Positions 42,715-52,800 of a DNA stretch of 64,000 nucleotides are shown here, in pieces. Location: assembly GCA_964392305.1 (NCBI GenBank), contig CAYMPV010000023.1, forward strand, positions 1-64,000. Direction: 5' to 3'. Positions within the stretch are counted from its first letter, which is position 1; each line of letters starts with the position of its first letter. The notes beneath the pieces are model-generated. The model made no database searches, was not told where the DNA came from, and was given only the letters and a program-made list of their open reading frames with translations. Both the position numbers and the translations under genes were made by a program. Source of the stretch: JACKIC01 sp964392305 (GTDB lineage: Bacteria; Planctomycetota; UBA1135; UBA2386).

Positions 42715-44866
42715 TGAACTGCCGCGCTGGCGCGGCGATGCCCTGGGCGACGAACTCCTCGTGGTCGGACTTCGGAGTCCAGCCGAGCAGCGCCTGCGTC
42801 CGCCGGGTGTCGAATGGGCTCAGGTGCCCACGTCCGCGCCATTCCCGCAGGCGCGGGATGCGGCGTTCGTGGTGCCTGACCGCGACCTTGACGAGCCACT
42901 TGCCGAGTTCGCCGAAGTAGGTGCGGCCGGCGCCGACACGCTTGTGCACGAAACGCAAGCCGCTGACCCGTTCGAGTTCGGCGACATACTCTTGCGCCGT
43001 GATGCGAACGTCACCGACCAGGTTCAGCATGACGCCGTCGATGCCTTCTGCGTCGACGCAGCGGGCGAGCGCCTCGGCGCAGTCGTCGACCAGGATGAAC
43101 GGCAGCGCGTTGCGGCCCTGTCCCCAGTAGCTGACGATCCGGCCGCTGTGCCAGTTGGCAACGCCTGAGTGGTAGGGCGTGTTGCCCGGGCCGATGACGA
43201 TGCCCGGTCGCGTGATCACGATGTCGAGGCCCTTGCCGCGCTGCCGCAGCAGGTGGCGTTCGTTGTGGGCCTTGGTGCGGGCATACAGCTCGCGCACCAC
43301 GTCGGGATCACCGGCGAGGGTGTCCTCGTCGATCGTGCGTTTCGGGTTGCTGAGGTCCAGGGCGGCGATCGTGCTGGTGTAGACCAGGCGGCGGACCTTG
43401 TGCTCGAGGCACTTGGCCGCGACGAGCTGCGTCGGCAGGCAGTCGGTCTCGAACCAGTCCTGCCAGGTGCGGCCCTCGCCGCGCGCCAGGTGGTAGACGG
43501 TGGTGGCCCCGGCCATCGCCAGGTCGAGGTCCTCGGGCTTGCGCATGTCTCCGGCCACGGCTTGCACTTGCGCGTTCTGTTGCCCCAGCCCGGGATTGCC
43601 GGCGCTGCGCCCGAGCACCCGCACGCTCTTGCCGCGCTGCAGCAGGCTGCGGATCAGCGCCCTGCCGATGAAACCGCCGCCGCCCAGCACCAACGCGTCG
43701 ACCGTGCCCTGCGGCGCCAACGGGGTCGGCGCGGGGGCGGTCGGCCGCGCGGCGATCTCGATGCTGGCCGTCGCTCGCGCGGCGATGTCCTCACAGAGGG
43801 TGACCGCAGCGGTGCCGGCGTCACCGTCGATACGAGGGTCGAGCTGGCCGCTGCGCAGCGATTCGTGAAAGCAGGCGACGGCGTCGCCGATCGAGGCGCC
43901 GAAGATGTTGCCGCGTTTGCCGAGCTTCGCCTTGGCGAGCGCGTAGTTGGCGAGGTTGCGCGTCGACTGTCGGACCAGGCCGAAGCCCTGCGATCGCAGG
44001 ATCGCGGCGTTGTCGAAGTCGGGAGCGCGATCGCTGGGCTGCTCGATCACGAAGATGTCGCGGTCGAGATCGACCGACGCGTTGCCCTGGCTGCCGCGCA
44101 CGTCGATGCGGTGCTGCACCACGCCCGGTACCAGCGACCAGTCGAGTTCGACGCGGATCGAGCCGACGTCGACGGTCGCCTGCCAGCGGCGGAAGCTGCG
44201 GCTACGCGGCAGGTCGATGCCTTTGTCGCACGACGCCGAGCGCAGCACGGGTTGGCCGCTCTCGCCGTTGTTCTGCGCGGCGATCCGCGCGGCGTGCAGC
44301 GCCTGTGCGCAGTTGTGCGGCCCGACCTCGAGCAGCACGTTGGCCGGTGCGGCGAACATCCAGTGGCCATGCGGACCGAACGAGAACTGCGGCAGTTCCT
44401 TGGCCCAGGTCACCCGGATCGAATCGATGATGCCGAGTCCGCCGGCGGCGATCAGCGCGGCCAGCCTGGCGTAGGAGGGTACGAACAGGAAGTTGTGCGA
44501 GACCCCGAGCAGCTTGCCCTGGGCAGCGGCGACCGACTGCAGCGCGGCGCATTCGGCGGCCGACACCGACAGCGGCTTCTCGACGAACGCGTGCAGGCCC
44601 GCCTCGAGGATCCTCGTCGTCGCGCCGGCGTGCAGTTGCGGCGGCAGCAGCACGTGCACGGCGTCGAACTCGCCAGCGGCGGCGAGCAGTTCGTCGAGCG
44701 ACGTGAACGCCCTGGCGCCGAGCCGGGCGGCGTGCGCTTTCGCCCGGAACGGGTCGCGATCGCAGACCGCGGTCACCTTGGCGAGCCGACGGGAGGCGAT
44801 CGCCTTGCTGTGCCAGTCGGCGATGTAGCCGGCGCCGAGGAGGCAGATGCGAAGAGGCTGAGTCAT
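42686..44866 (-). CDS. Gfo/Idh/MocA oxidoreductase fused to NAD-dependent epimerase/dehydratase
   Basis: The product is 726 residues. Residues about 1-370 are a Gfo/Idh/MocA oxidoreductase (RICLLGAGYIADWHSKAIA, then AFVEKPLSVSAAECAAL). After a Pro/Ala linker, residues about 385-700 are an SDR-type sugar-nucleotide epimerase (DALVLGGGGFIGRALIRSLL, VRRLVYTSTIAALDL, YARTKAHNE with the Tyr-x3-Lys pair, ITRPGIVIGPG). The arrangement suggests two consecutive steps on a nucleotide sugar, such as oxidation and epimerisation. The start overlaps the GT2 stop by ATGA, making it the third gene of a minus-strand operon with the pyrophosphorylase and GT2. Its 3' end overlaps the PKS by 29 bp. Confidence 0.9.
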   Translation of the reverse strand: MTQPLRICLLGAGYIADWHSKAIASRRLAKVTAVCDRDPFRAKAHAARLGARAFTSLDELLAAAGEFDAVHVLLPPQLHAGATTRILEAGLHAFVEKPLSVSAAECAALQSVAAAQGKLLGVSHNFLFVPSYARLAALIAAGGLGIIDSIRVTWAKELPQFSFGPHGHWMFAAPANVLLEVGPHNCAQALHAARIAAQNNGESGQPVLRSASCDKGIDLPRSRSFRRWQATVDVGSIRVELDWSLVPGVVQHRIDVRGSQGNASVDLDRDIFVIEQPSDRAPDFDNAAILRSQGFGLVRQSTRNLANYALAKAKLGKRGNIFGASIGDAVACFHESLRSGQLDPRIDGDAGTAAVTLCEDIAARATASIEIAARPTAPAPTPLAPQGTVDALVLGGGGFIGRALIRSLLQRGKSVRVLGRSAGNPGLGQQNAQVQAVAGDMRKPEDLDLAMAGATTVYHLARGEGRTWQDWFETDCLPTQLVAAKCLEHKVRRLVYTSTIAALDLSNPKRTIDEDTLAGDPDVVRELYARTKAHNERHLLRQRGKGLDIVITRPGIVIGPGNTPYHSGVANWHSGRIVSYWGQGRNALPFILVDDCAEALARCVDAEGIDGVMLNLVGDVRITAQEYVAELERVSGLRFVHKRVGAGRTYFGELGKWLVKVAVRHHERRIPRLREWRGRGHLSPFDTRRTQALLGWTPKSDHEEFVAQGIAAPARQFIIDAAGQRR

Positions 44867-45906
44867 CGAGATGCGGATCGTCCTTCGGGACCTTTGTATT
44901 CGATCAGGGTCGGTGCTCTTCCGGCGATGCGGCGCCAGTGCCAGCGCCAGACGCCGACGGCTTCGGGGAAACGGGCCAACACACACAGCACCGCGTAGAT
45001 GCGGGCCTCGCGCGAGGACCAGCCGCGTTGCCTGCCGTGCCCGATGGCACGCAGGATCGGCACCGCATACAGCACCACGCCCAGCAGGCTGAGGCCCTTG
45101 GTCGGGACGGCGGTGGCGAGCAGGATCAGCGGCAGCAGGATGCCCCAGACGACGACGCGTCGCTGGCTGTTCTCGTGATGCGGGTCGCGGATCGGGCCGC
45201 GGTGCATGGACGAGAGCTGACCGTAGGCATGGCCGGTGCGTTCGCTGCGTTTCCACCATTGGCGCACGCGGGTGATCTTCGCGTCGTGCAGCGTCATCCT
45301 GGCGTCGATGCGCAGCGTGCGCCAGCCGGCGGCCCGCAGCCGCAGCCACAGCTCACGGTCCTCGCTGGCGATGACCCGCGGATCGAAGCCTCGCACCGCG
45401 TCGAAGGCCTCGAGGCGCAGCATGGCGTCGCCGCCGAATGCCGAGTCGCCGCCGAGCGGCGTGTTCCACTCGAGGTCGCAGATGAGGTTGTAGACGCTCA
45501 CCTGCGGGTGGATCTCGTGGCGCTGCCCGAAGACCGCCGCGAGTTGCGCGTCTTGGCGCAGCATCTCCGCGGCTCGTTCGATCCAGCCCTCGACGACCCG
45601 GCAGTCGCCGTCGACGAACTGCACGAACGGCGTTGCCGGCGCCAGTTCGCGCAACCTGGCCACGCCGGCGTTGCGAGCGCGCGCCGCCGTGAACGGCGTG
45701 TTCATGTCGAGTTCGACGACCTCGACGCCCCTGCTCCGCGCGGCGGCGACGGAGTCGTCGGTCGAGCCCGAATCGACGTAGACGACGAGCCGGCCGGCGC
45801 CGATGACGCTGTCCAGACACTCCAGCAGGTTGTGTCCTTCGTTCCTGCCGATCACCACGACGCCCACCGTGGCCTCTCGGTCCGGTGGGGCAGGCGCCTC
45901 GGTCAC
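44863..45906 (-). CDS. Family 2 glycosyltransferase, membrane-associated
   Basis: The product is 347 residues from a GTG. The GT-A domain shows VVIGRNEGHNLLECLDSVIG, VVYVDSGSTDDSV, VQFVDGDCRVVEGW (Asp-x-Asp) and SEDRELWLRLRAAGWR. C-terminal hydrophobic helices (VVVWGILLPLILLATAVP and LLGVVLYAVPIL) suggest membrane association. It would transfer a sugar from UDP- or GDP-sugar to a lipid carrier or another acceptor. It overlaps both neighbours by 4 bp, a strongly coupled operon. Confidence 0.88.
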   Translation of the reverse strand: MTEAPAPPDREATVGVVVIGRNEGHNLLECLDSVIGAGRLVVYVDSGSTDDSVAAARSRGVEVVELDMNTPFTAARARNAGVARLRELAPATPFVQFVDGDCRVVEGWIERAAEMLRQDAQLAAVFGQRHEIHPQVSVYNLICDLEWNTPLGGDSAFGGDAMLRLEAFDAVRGFDPRVIASEDRELWLRLRAAGWRTLRIDARMTLHDAKITRVRQWWKRSERTGHAYGQLSSMHRGPIRDPHHENSQRRVVVWGILLPLILLATAVPTKGLSLLGVVLYAVPILRAIGHGRQRGWSSREARIYAVLCVLARFPEAVGVWRWHWRRIAGRAPTLIEYKGPEGRSASR

Positions 45907-47036
45907 GTCAGGTCCTCATCCGTCACCCCGTCGTACATCGCCCGGATCTCGTCGCGCGCGGCGTCCAGATCCTCGGGGGTCTTCACCGGCAGGAAGCGCG
46001 ACTCGCGGCCGTTGCGCCGCACCTGCAGGAAGTTGGTGGACAGGTGCGCCGTCAGCTCGCCGATCAGGTGCTCGATCTGCACCGCCTTGCGGCCCTCGAC
46101 GGTCTTCTCGACGTAGTACCAACCCAGGTCGAAGTCGCGGTCCAGCGCGGTGGCGTTGAAGGTGAAGGTGTTGGTGTTGAACACGTCGACGATGTTGGGA
46201 TCGAAACCCGGTGCGTAGCGCACCTGTTCGATCAGCTGGGTCTTGCCCAGATAGAGGAACGGCGAGCCGCCGACGTCTTCGGGCCACTTCGGCGCGACTT
46301 CGACGGTTGCATCGCAGCCGGACTGGATGTGGTGGCCGAGCACGGCGGGATCGATGCGTGCGCCCAGGTTGTCGACGTTCTTGACCAGCACGTAGCGGCC
46401 GCCCGCGTCGAGGAAGCGCTGCAGGGCGCCACAGCTGCGGAACGCGGCGGCGAAGTCGCCGTGGCCGGGTCCGTACGGTGAAACTTCGCCGTTCTCGAGG
46501 CGGAACAGGCCGCCGTCTTGGGTCAGGCGCACGGACACGAACTGGGTGAAGTGTTCGACCTGGCCGCGGGCAGCGCCGAAGTCGGCATGTTCGGCGAAGT
46601 GTTGCCTGGTCGCCGCGTCGGTGGCGAAGCTGTTCATGGCGTAGAACGCGACCCGGCCGCCGTTGGCCTTCTGCGCCTGCAACACGTCTTCGACGTTCAG
46701 GCCCAGGAAGGTCCGGCTCGGGCCGAGCACCGGCACGACGCCCTTGACCACACCGCCGAAGCGGGTCGCCATGCCGCCGTTGAGCACGACCACTCCCACC
46801 TGTCCGGCGGCGATCGCGGCTTTGCCGCGCTGGCGCAGTTCGAGGTAGGCCTTGGTGGCCCTGGTCGGCAGCTTCTGGATGGTGCCGGGCGGCGGCGCCA
46901 ACAGTTCGCCGGTCACGGCGTTGCTGTCCTTGGAGAGACGCCCCTCGGCGAGGTCGGTGCGCCAACGCTGCAACAAGGCGGCGTCGAAACCGTACTGGCC
47001 GAGGAAGGCGAGTTGCTGCTCGTTCAGTTCCGTCAA
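45903..47036 (-). CDS. UDPGP-family nucleotidyltransferase (UTP-sugar pyrophosphorylase)
   Basis: The product is 377 residues from a TTG. The family signature VVLNGGMATRFGG (L-x-G-G-x-x-T-R-x-G) is at about 83-95, followed by GDFAAAFRSCGALQRFLDAG (nucleotide-binding region) and VLVKNVDNLGARIDPAVLG, and the sugar-binding FLYLGKTQLIEQ. This is the UDPGP family seen in UDP-glucose/UDP-N-acetylhexosamine pyrophosphorylases; substrate choice is not clear. It probably supplies nucleotide sugar to the two downstream genes. A TATACG-like hexamer is seen around 47050, weak support for a promoter shared with recG. Confidence 0.85.
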   Translation of the reverse strand: MTELNEQQLAFLGQYGFDAALLQRWRTDLAEGRLSKDSNAVTGELLAPPPGTIQKLPTRATKAYLELRQRGKAAIAAGQVGVVVLNGGMATRFGGVVKGVVPVLGPSRTFLGLNVEDVLQAQKANGGRVAFYAMNSFATDAATRQHFAEHADFGAARGQVEHFTQFVSVRLTQDGGLFRLENGEVSPYGPGHGDFAAAFRSCGALQRFLDAGGRYVLVKNVDNLGARIDPAVLGHHIQSGCDATVEVAPKWPEDVGGSPFLYLGKTQLIEQVRYAPGFDPNIVDVFNTNTFTFNATALDRDFDLGWYYVEKTVEGRKAVQIEHLIGELTAHLSTNFLQVRRNGRESRFLPVKTPEDLDAARDEIRAMYDGVTDEDLT

Positions 47037-47089
47037 AGCCCGAGCAAGCTATACGAGGCGACGTTTCCTCGCGAGGGTCATGGCGCTAC

Positions 47090-49069
47090 ATGTGGACGGG
47101 AATGGCAACTCGCGGTGGCACCGGATCCGCGGCTCGGCTCACGCCGCAGGCGCCGCTGTCGACCTTGCCGGGCATCGGGCCGGTGACCGCCGTCAGACTG
47201 GCGGCTCAGGGGTTCAGCGCAGCGATCGACCTGGTGCTGTTCTTCCCGCGTCGTTACCGCCCGCTGCGTGAACTGGCCGCACCCACCCAGGCCGCGGTCG
47301 GCGAACTCGTGCGCCTGCCGGGCCGCGTGCACGCTGCCCGACGCGCGTGGTTGCCGGGCCGCCGATCGATGGTCACGGTGGTGTTCGCGGCCGGCGACGG
47401 CACCACCTTCGAGGTGCGCTTCCACAACCAGCCGTGGTTGGCGAAGTCCTTCACGGTCGGGCAGGCGCGCCTGATCGAAGGCGAACTGCGGCTGCAGCAG
47501 GGGCGCTACGTGTTGCACGCGGCGCGGGTGTTGCCGACCACGGCGGCGCCGGGTGGCGAGGTGCAGCTGCGTTATCGCGACGTCGAAGGCGTCTCGGCGG
47601 CGCGCCTGCTGCAGTGGATCGGTTACTGCCTCGACCATCTCGACTGGAGCCTGCTGCACCTGCCGCCGCTGCCGGCGGCGCTCGCTGGCCACGACCACGA
47701 GGTCCGCGAACTGCTGCTGGCGATGCATCGGCCGGACACGGTCGCGCAGCACGAACGCGCGCGCCTGCATTTCGCCGTGCGTGAGGCGATGGAGTTGTTC
47801 GCCGCGGTCGAACGCGCCCGGCGGGCGCGCGCGCGGCGGCCGGCCAAGGCCTTCGCCGTCGATGCGGCGCTGCGCGAACGCATCGTCGCGCGCATTCCGT
47901 TGACGTTGACGGCCGATCAGACCGCGGCGATCGAGCGCATCTGGAACGGCCTGGCGGGCCCCGCCGCGCTCGGCATGCTGCTGCAGGGCGACGTCGGCAG
48001 CGGCAAGACCGCGGTGGCGATCGCCGCGGCGCTGGCGGTGGTCGCGCGCGGTGGCCAGGTCGCGTTCCTCGCGCCGACCGAAGTGCTCGCCGAACAGCAT
48101 CACGAGACGGTGTCGCGCTGGCTCTCGGGCAGCGACGTGCGGGTGCTGCTGGTCACGGCCGCCCAGCGTCAACGCGCCGCGGGCCAGCTCGACCAGGTGA
48201 TGGCCGAGGACGGTCCGCAACTGCTGTTCGGCACCCACGCCTTGTTCGCTGCCGAGTCCCTGCTGCCGCGCCTGGGGTTGGTGATCGTCGACGAGCAGCA
48301 CCGCTTCGGCGTCAACCAGCGCATGGCGCTCGTGCACAAGGCCGACAACCCGCACGTGCTGGTGATGACCGCCACGCCGATTCCGCGCACGCTGGCGCTG
48401 ACGTTGTTCGGCGACCTCGACGTGGTCACGTTGCTGCACAAGCCGCACGGCCATCGGCCGGTGCCGGCGCGGCAGCTGCCCGCCGACCGGTGGTCGCGCG
48501 CGTTGCGTTGCATCGAACGCGCGGTGCGCCGCGGCGGTCGGGTGTTCGTGGTCTGCCCCGCGGTCGGCGAGGACGGCGAGAAGGGTGGCGTGAAACGCGT
48601 CGAAGCGTCGCTGTCGCCGCGCTTCCGCTGCGGCTCGGTGCACGGTCGCATGAAGACCGCAGAACGACGCGCGGTGCTCGACGCGTTCCGCAGTGGTGCG
48701 ATCGACGTGCTGGTCGGCACGACCGTGCTCGAGGTCGGCATCGACGTGCCCGAGGCGACGTTGATGGTCGTCGTCGCGGCCGAGCGCTTCGGGATCGCCA
48801 CGTTGCATCAATTGCGCGGTCGCGTCGGTCGCGGCCGCCGCCGCGGGTTGGCGCTGCTGTGCGGGCCCCGCACCGACCGCATCGCTGCCGTGTGCCGCAC
48901 CACCGACGGCTTCGCGTTGGCCGAAGCGGACCTGGCGCTGCGCGGCAGCGGCGAACTGCTCGGCACCGCCCAGAGCGGTTTCGGGGAGTTGCGCGCGCTG
49001 GATCCGGTGGAGGACCTCGAACTGTTGCTGCAGGTGCGGCGCGCCGTCGCCGCAGGCCAGGAGGAATGA
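47090..49069 (+). CDS. recG: ATP-dependent DNA helicase RecG
   Basis: The product is 659 residues from the ATG at 47090 (47102 is possible). It has the wedge/OB domain (LVRLPGRVHAARRAWLPGRR), superfamily 2 helicase motifs GDVGSGKTAVAIAAAL (I), DEQHRFGV (II), MTATPIPRTLAL (III), VLVGTTVLEVGIDVPEA (V) and HQLRGRVGRG (VI). RecG remodels stalled replication forks and Holliday junctions. It is slightly shorter than Escherichia coli RecG (693). The stop overlaps the next start (ATGA). Confidence 0.96.
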   Translation: MWTGMATRGGTGSAARLTPQAPLSTLPGIGPVTAVRLAAQGFSAAIDLVLFFPRRYRPLRELAAPTQAAVGELVRLPGRVHAARRAWLPGRRSMVTVVFAAGDGTTFEVRFHNQPWLAKSFTVGQARLIEGELRLQQGRYVLHAARVLPTTAAPGGEVQLRYRDVEGVSAARLLQWIGYCLDHLDWSLLHLPPLPAALAGHDHEVRELLLAMHRPDTVAQHERARLHFAVREAMELFAAVERARRARARRPAKAFAVDAALRERIVARIPLTLTADQTAAIERIWNGLAGPAALGMLLQGDVGSGKTAVAIAAALAVVARGGQVAFLAPTEVLAEQHHETVSRWLSGSDVRVLLVTAAQRQRAAGQLDQVMAEDGPQLLFGTHALFAAESLLPRLGLVIVDEQHRFGVNQRMALVHKADNPHVLVMTATPIPRTLALTLFGDLDVVTLLHKPHGHRPVPARQLPADRWSRALRCIERAVRRGGRVFVVCPAVGEDGEKGGVKRVEASLSPRFRCGSVHGRMKTAERRAVLDAFRSGAIDVLVGTTVLEVGIDVPEATLMVVVAAERFGIATLHQLRGRVGRGRRRGLALLCGPRTDRIAAVCRTTDGFALAEADLALRGSGELLGTAQSGFGELRALDPVEDLELLLQVRRAVAAGQEE

Positions 49070-49704
49070 CGATGCAGGGCGACATGAGCGACAAGGTGAT
49101 CTCGGTGGCCGAGGCGCGCGCGATCGATCGCGACGCGGTCGAACGGCTCGGCATGCCGACGGTCTTGTTGATGGAGAACGGGGCGCGCGGTGTCGCCGAG
49201 GTCGCGCGTTCGCTCGGCGACCGGTTCGTGATCCTGGCTGGCGCGGGCAACAACGGCGGCGACGGGCTGGCGGCCGCGCGTCACCTCGGCATCGCCCGAT
49301 GCTCCGTGCATCTGCTCGCCGAACCGGATCCGGAGACGGCCGCCGACGCCGCGCTGCAGCTGCGCATCTTGCGGGCCGCGGGTGTGCCGGTCGTGGTCGG
49401 CGTGCCGCCGCCGCCCGGCGCGCACGATGGCGCTGTCTGGATCGATGCGCTGTTCGGCACCGGTCTGTCGCGCGAACTGCGCGATCCGGCGCGGCAGTGG
49501 GTGCAGACCTTCGAGTGCGGCGTCGGTGCCAAGCTGTCGGTCGACATCCCCTCGGGTCTGCACGGCGACCGCGGCGAGGTGCTGGGCCTCGCTTGCCACG
49601 CCGACGTCACGGTGACGTTCGTCGCCGCCAAACGCGGCATGACGATCGGCGCGGGGCCCGAACACTGCGGGCGCATCGAGGTGGTCGGCCTCGGTCTGCC
49701 GTAG
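49066..49704 (+). CDS. nnrE: NAD(P)H-hydrate epimerase (YjeF_N domain)
   Basis: The product is 212 residues from the ATG at 49066, with a GGAGGA ribosome-binding site inside the recG end. It has the family hallmarks LMENGARGVAEVA, LAGAGNNGGDGLAAARHL, WIDALFGTGLSREL and SVDIPSGLHGDRGEVLG. It epimerises damaged NAD(P)HX so that the dehydratase can repair it. The C-terminal kinase-like dehydratase domain (YjeF_C) found in bifunctional Nnr is absent and must be encoded elsewhere. It is coupled to recG by an overlap. Confidence 0.92.
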   Translation: MTMQGDMSDKVISVAEARAIDRDAVERLGMPTVLLMENGARGVAEVARSLGDRFVILAGAGNNGGDGLAAARHLGIARCSVHLLAEPDPETAADAALQLRILRAAGVPVVVGVPPPPGAHDGAVWIDALFGTGLSRELRDPARQWVQTFECGVGAKLSVDIPSGLHGDRGEVLGLACHADVTVTFVAAKRGMTIGAGPEHCGRIEVVGLGLP

Positions 49705-49846
49705 GAGAATCGGCGGGTGCCGTTCCGTCGGCGTAACAGGCGGGCCGCCGGCGCCGCATCCCGCCGTCGGATCGCGGTGAGGTGCCGGGAATCCCCCACA
49801 GGCACGATGCTTGCGCAGCGCGGCGCCTCCCCGTTGCGAACTGCCC

Positions 49847-52800
49847 ATGTTGCGAGCCCTCTGCCCACTCTTCCTGGCCACCGTCGTGGTCTGCCAGGAC
49901 GCCGCCGAACGTTGTGCCCAAGCACTGCTGCGTGGTGATGCCGAGGCCGCGGCCCAAGCCGCCACGTCGGCTGTCGATCCCGCCGAACGCGCCCGGTTGC
50001 TGGCGGCGCTGTCGCCGCCGTCCCGCCGCCCGGCGGCGATGCTCGCGGTCGCGGCCCGCTTCGCCGACAGCGCGCAGGCCGACCTGGCGATCCTGGCTGG
50101 CGCCGCCGCGGTGCTGGCGCTGCGCGATCGCGGTCGTGCCGTGCCCGAGCTGCAGACGTGGTACGGCATGGAGGACGCCGACGACGACCATGACCTGCAG
50201 GTGCCCGCGCCCGTGATCGAAGGTCTGTGGCGGCAGTTCGACCAGCGCCGCGCCGCCGGCGGGGATCTCGCGGTGTTGGCCGAAGCCGAACAGCTGCTGC
50301 AGCGCTGCAGCGTCTCGCGGTTCGGCTTCGAACCGGTGCGCGTGTCCCCGGAGGCGACCTGGTCGTTGCCCGAGCGGCACGAAGAACTGCTGCTGCGCGC
50401 CTGGCGACGGCAGCCCGGCCGCAGCGGCTGGCACGAGCTGGCGGGGCGTGGGCCCGCCGACCGCGAGTTGTCGTTGCCGTCTGACGATCGTACGCCGATC
50501 GCCGCGTTGCCGGCCGGCGACTGGCTCGTCGAACTCGCGTCGACGACGACGCGTTGGCGCGGCCTGCGCGCGGTCGAGGTCTCGGATCTCGACGTCGTCG
50601 CGCTGTTCGACGGCACGCGCATCGCATTCGGCGCGTGGCGCGGCACGCAGTTGGTGGTGGGCGGGGACTGGTGGCTCGGGCGGGACGGGGTCGGTAGGGA
50701 GCGAGGGAAGGCTCTGCAGCGCGGCGCGTTCGCCGCGGCGACGGCGGTGTTCGGCAGCGGCGTCGCCGTCACCGGCGAGGAACTGTTCGTGCAGGCCGAG
50801 GGGCAGCGGGCGCGCGTGCCACTGCGCCCGGTCCGGCAACCGGCGCCGAGTGAGGATCGATGGCAGGTGCACCTGATGGTCGATCGTCCGATCTACCGGC
50901 CCGGAGAAACCGTGCACGGAAGGTTGGTGTTGCGCGAGACGGACTACGAAGGCATCGGCGTCGATGCAGTCGCGCACAGCAAGATCGCCGCGCATCACGA
51001 CCTCGAGCTGTGCGTGTTGAGTGGCACGGACGAGGTGCGGTTGCGTGGTCGCACCGACGCTCACGGGGTCTGGGCGTTCGAAGTGCCGTTGCCCGAACTG
51101 CTGGCCCCCGGCGCGGTGCCGTTCGCGCTGTTCGAGGCTGGCCACGAACTTCGCCTCTACCACGACCATCCGTGTGAGATCGCCGAGTTCCGCCGTGCGG
51201 CACTGCTGATCGACGTGGTCGGCGCGCCGCGAGTGACGCGCGGCGAAGACGCGATCGCCGCAGTGCGTGCGGCCTGGGCTTCGGGCGCACCGGCCGCGGG
51301 GCTGCGAGTGTCGGCCGAGGTGCAGGCGTGGACCGCGAACGCACGCCTGCCGGCCGAGCAGCACGAACTGGCCACCGATGCGCGTGGCCTCGCCACGCTG
51401 GAGCTGCCGCTGCGAGCTGCTGCGGCCACCTGGGTGCGCGTCACGTTCGCCGTAGCGACTCCCGAGGGCCCCAAGACCCTGACCCACACGATCGGCGTGA
51501 GCGACCCGGCCGACGTCGACGAAGGACGGTTGTGGTGGCGCCGCGACCGATCACCGCGTCTGTACGCTCCGGAATTCGCTGTGGTCGGCGAGCCCTGCGC
51601 GATCACCGTGCGCGGCGCGGCCGGCAGTCGCGTGCTGTTCGTCGCCGGCCGCGGTCGCGGTGCGCGCGCCGAGTCGGTGCTGCTCGACGCCGACGGCCAG
51701 GCTGTCGTCACCGTGTCGCCGACGCGCGACGAATGGCCAACGCTGGACCTCGCCGTGGCCGGCGCCCACAGCTGGGACCACGAACGGGTGTCGATGCTGC
51801 TGCGCGCGCCCGTCGCTCCGCAGATCACCCTGCCAGAACGCGTTCGCCCCGGCGCCGCGGTCGAGTGTCGCGTCGCGACCGGGTCGGCCGGCACCTTGGT
51901 CACCGTTGCGGTCGTCGACGAACGCATCTTCGCGATCGCTGCGGAACGCACCCCCGAACCGGGCGCGGCGCTGCGGCCCGTAGTGGCGGAGCCGCGCTGG
52001 CAACACGCGGCGAGCGCGGCGGCGATGGCCGGCGCGCAGCTGCTGGGTTCGATGTTGCGCGACGGTCGGGTTCCGGCCAGCGAACTCGACGGCAGGCTCG
52101 ACGGCAATCCTGCCGGGGCGGGCGGTCCCGCCTCGCCCGGCGCCGGCGCCGGCGAGCTGCGCACCGACTTCCGCGCCACTGCCGCGTTCGTCACCGTCGT
52201 CGCCGACGCCGACGGCGTGGCGAAGTTGTCGTTCACCTTGCCTGACGACCTGACCACGTGGCGCGTCTCGTTGGTCGGCGTCGCGCCCGACGGCGCCGCG
52301 TTCTTCGAACGTCGGCGACTGCTGACGCGTCTGCCGTTCGCGGCCGAGCCGGTGTTGCCGCGTGTGCTGCGGGCCGGCGACGCGGTGCAGGTGCCGATCG
52401 CCGTCGACCGTCAGGCGGGCGGCGACGGCGATGACCGCCTCGGCGCCGCGCAGCTGTCGGCGACGTGTGATGGCCAGGCCATGGCGATCGAAGGCGGCGA
52501 ACATCAGCTGGCCGTCGCCGCCGGCAGCGCGGCGACCGCGCTGGTGACGCTGCGCGGCCTCGCCGCAGGGCACGCGAACCTGCAGTTGAACGCGTCGCTC
52601 GGTGAGTTGCAGGACGGCTCGCGGCGGCTGCTGCAGGTGCAGGCGGACGCGTTGCTGCGGCCGGTGTCCGCCGCGACGATGGGCGTAGGCCAGATCGTGT
52701 TGCCGGCGCCGGCTGCGGCCGACCCGGATGAAGGCCTGCAGGTCAGCGTGCTCGGCGGCAGCAGCGCGGCGTGGAAGGCGATCGAGGGGCGTTTGACGAC

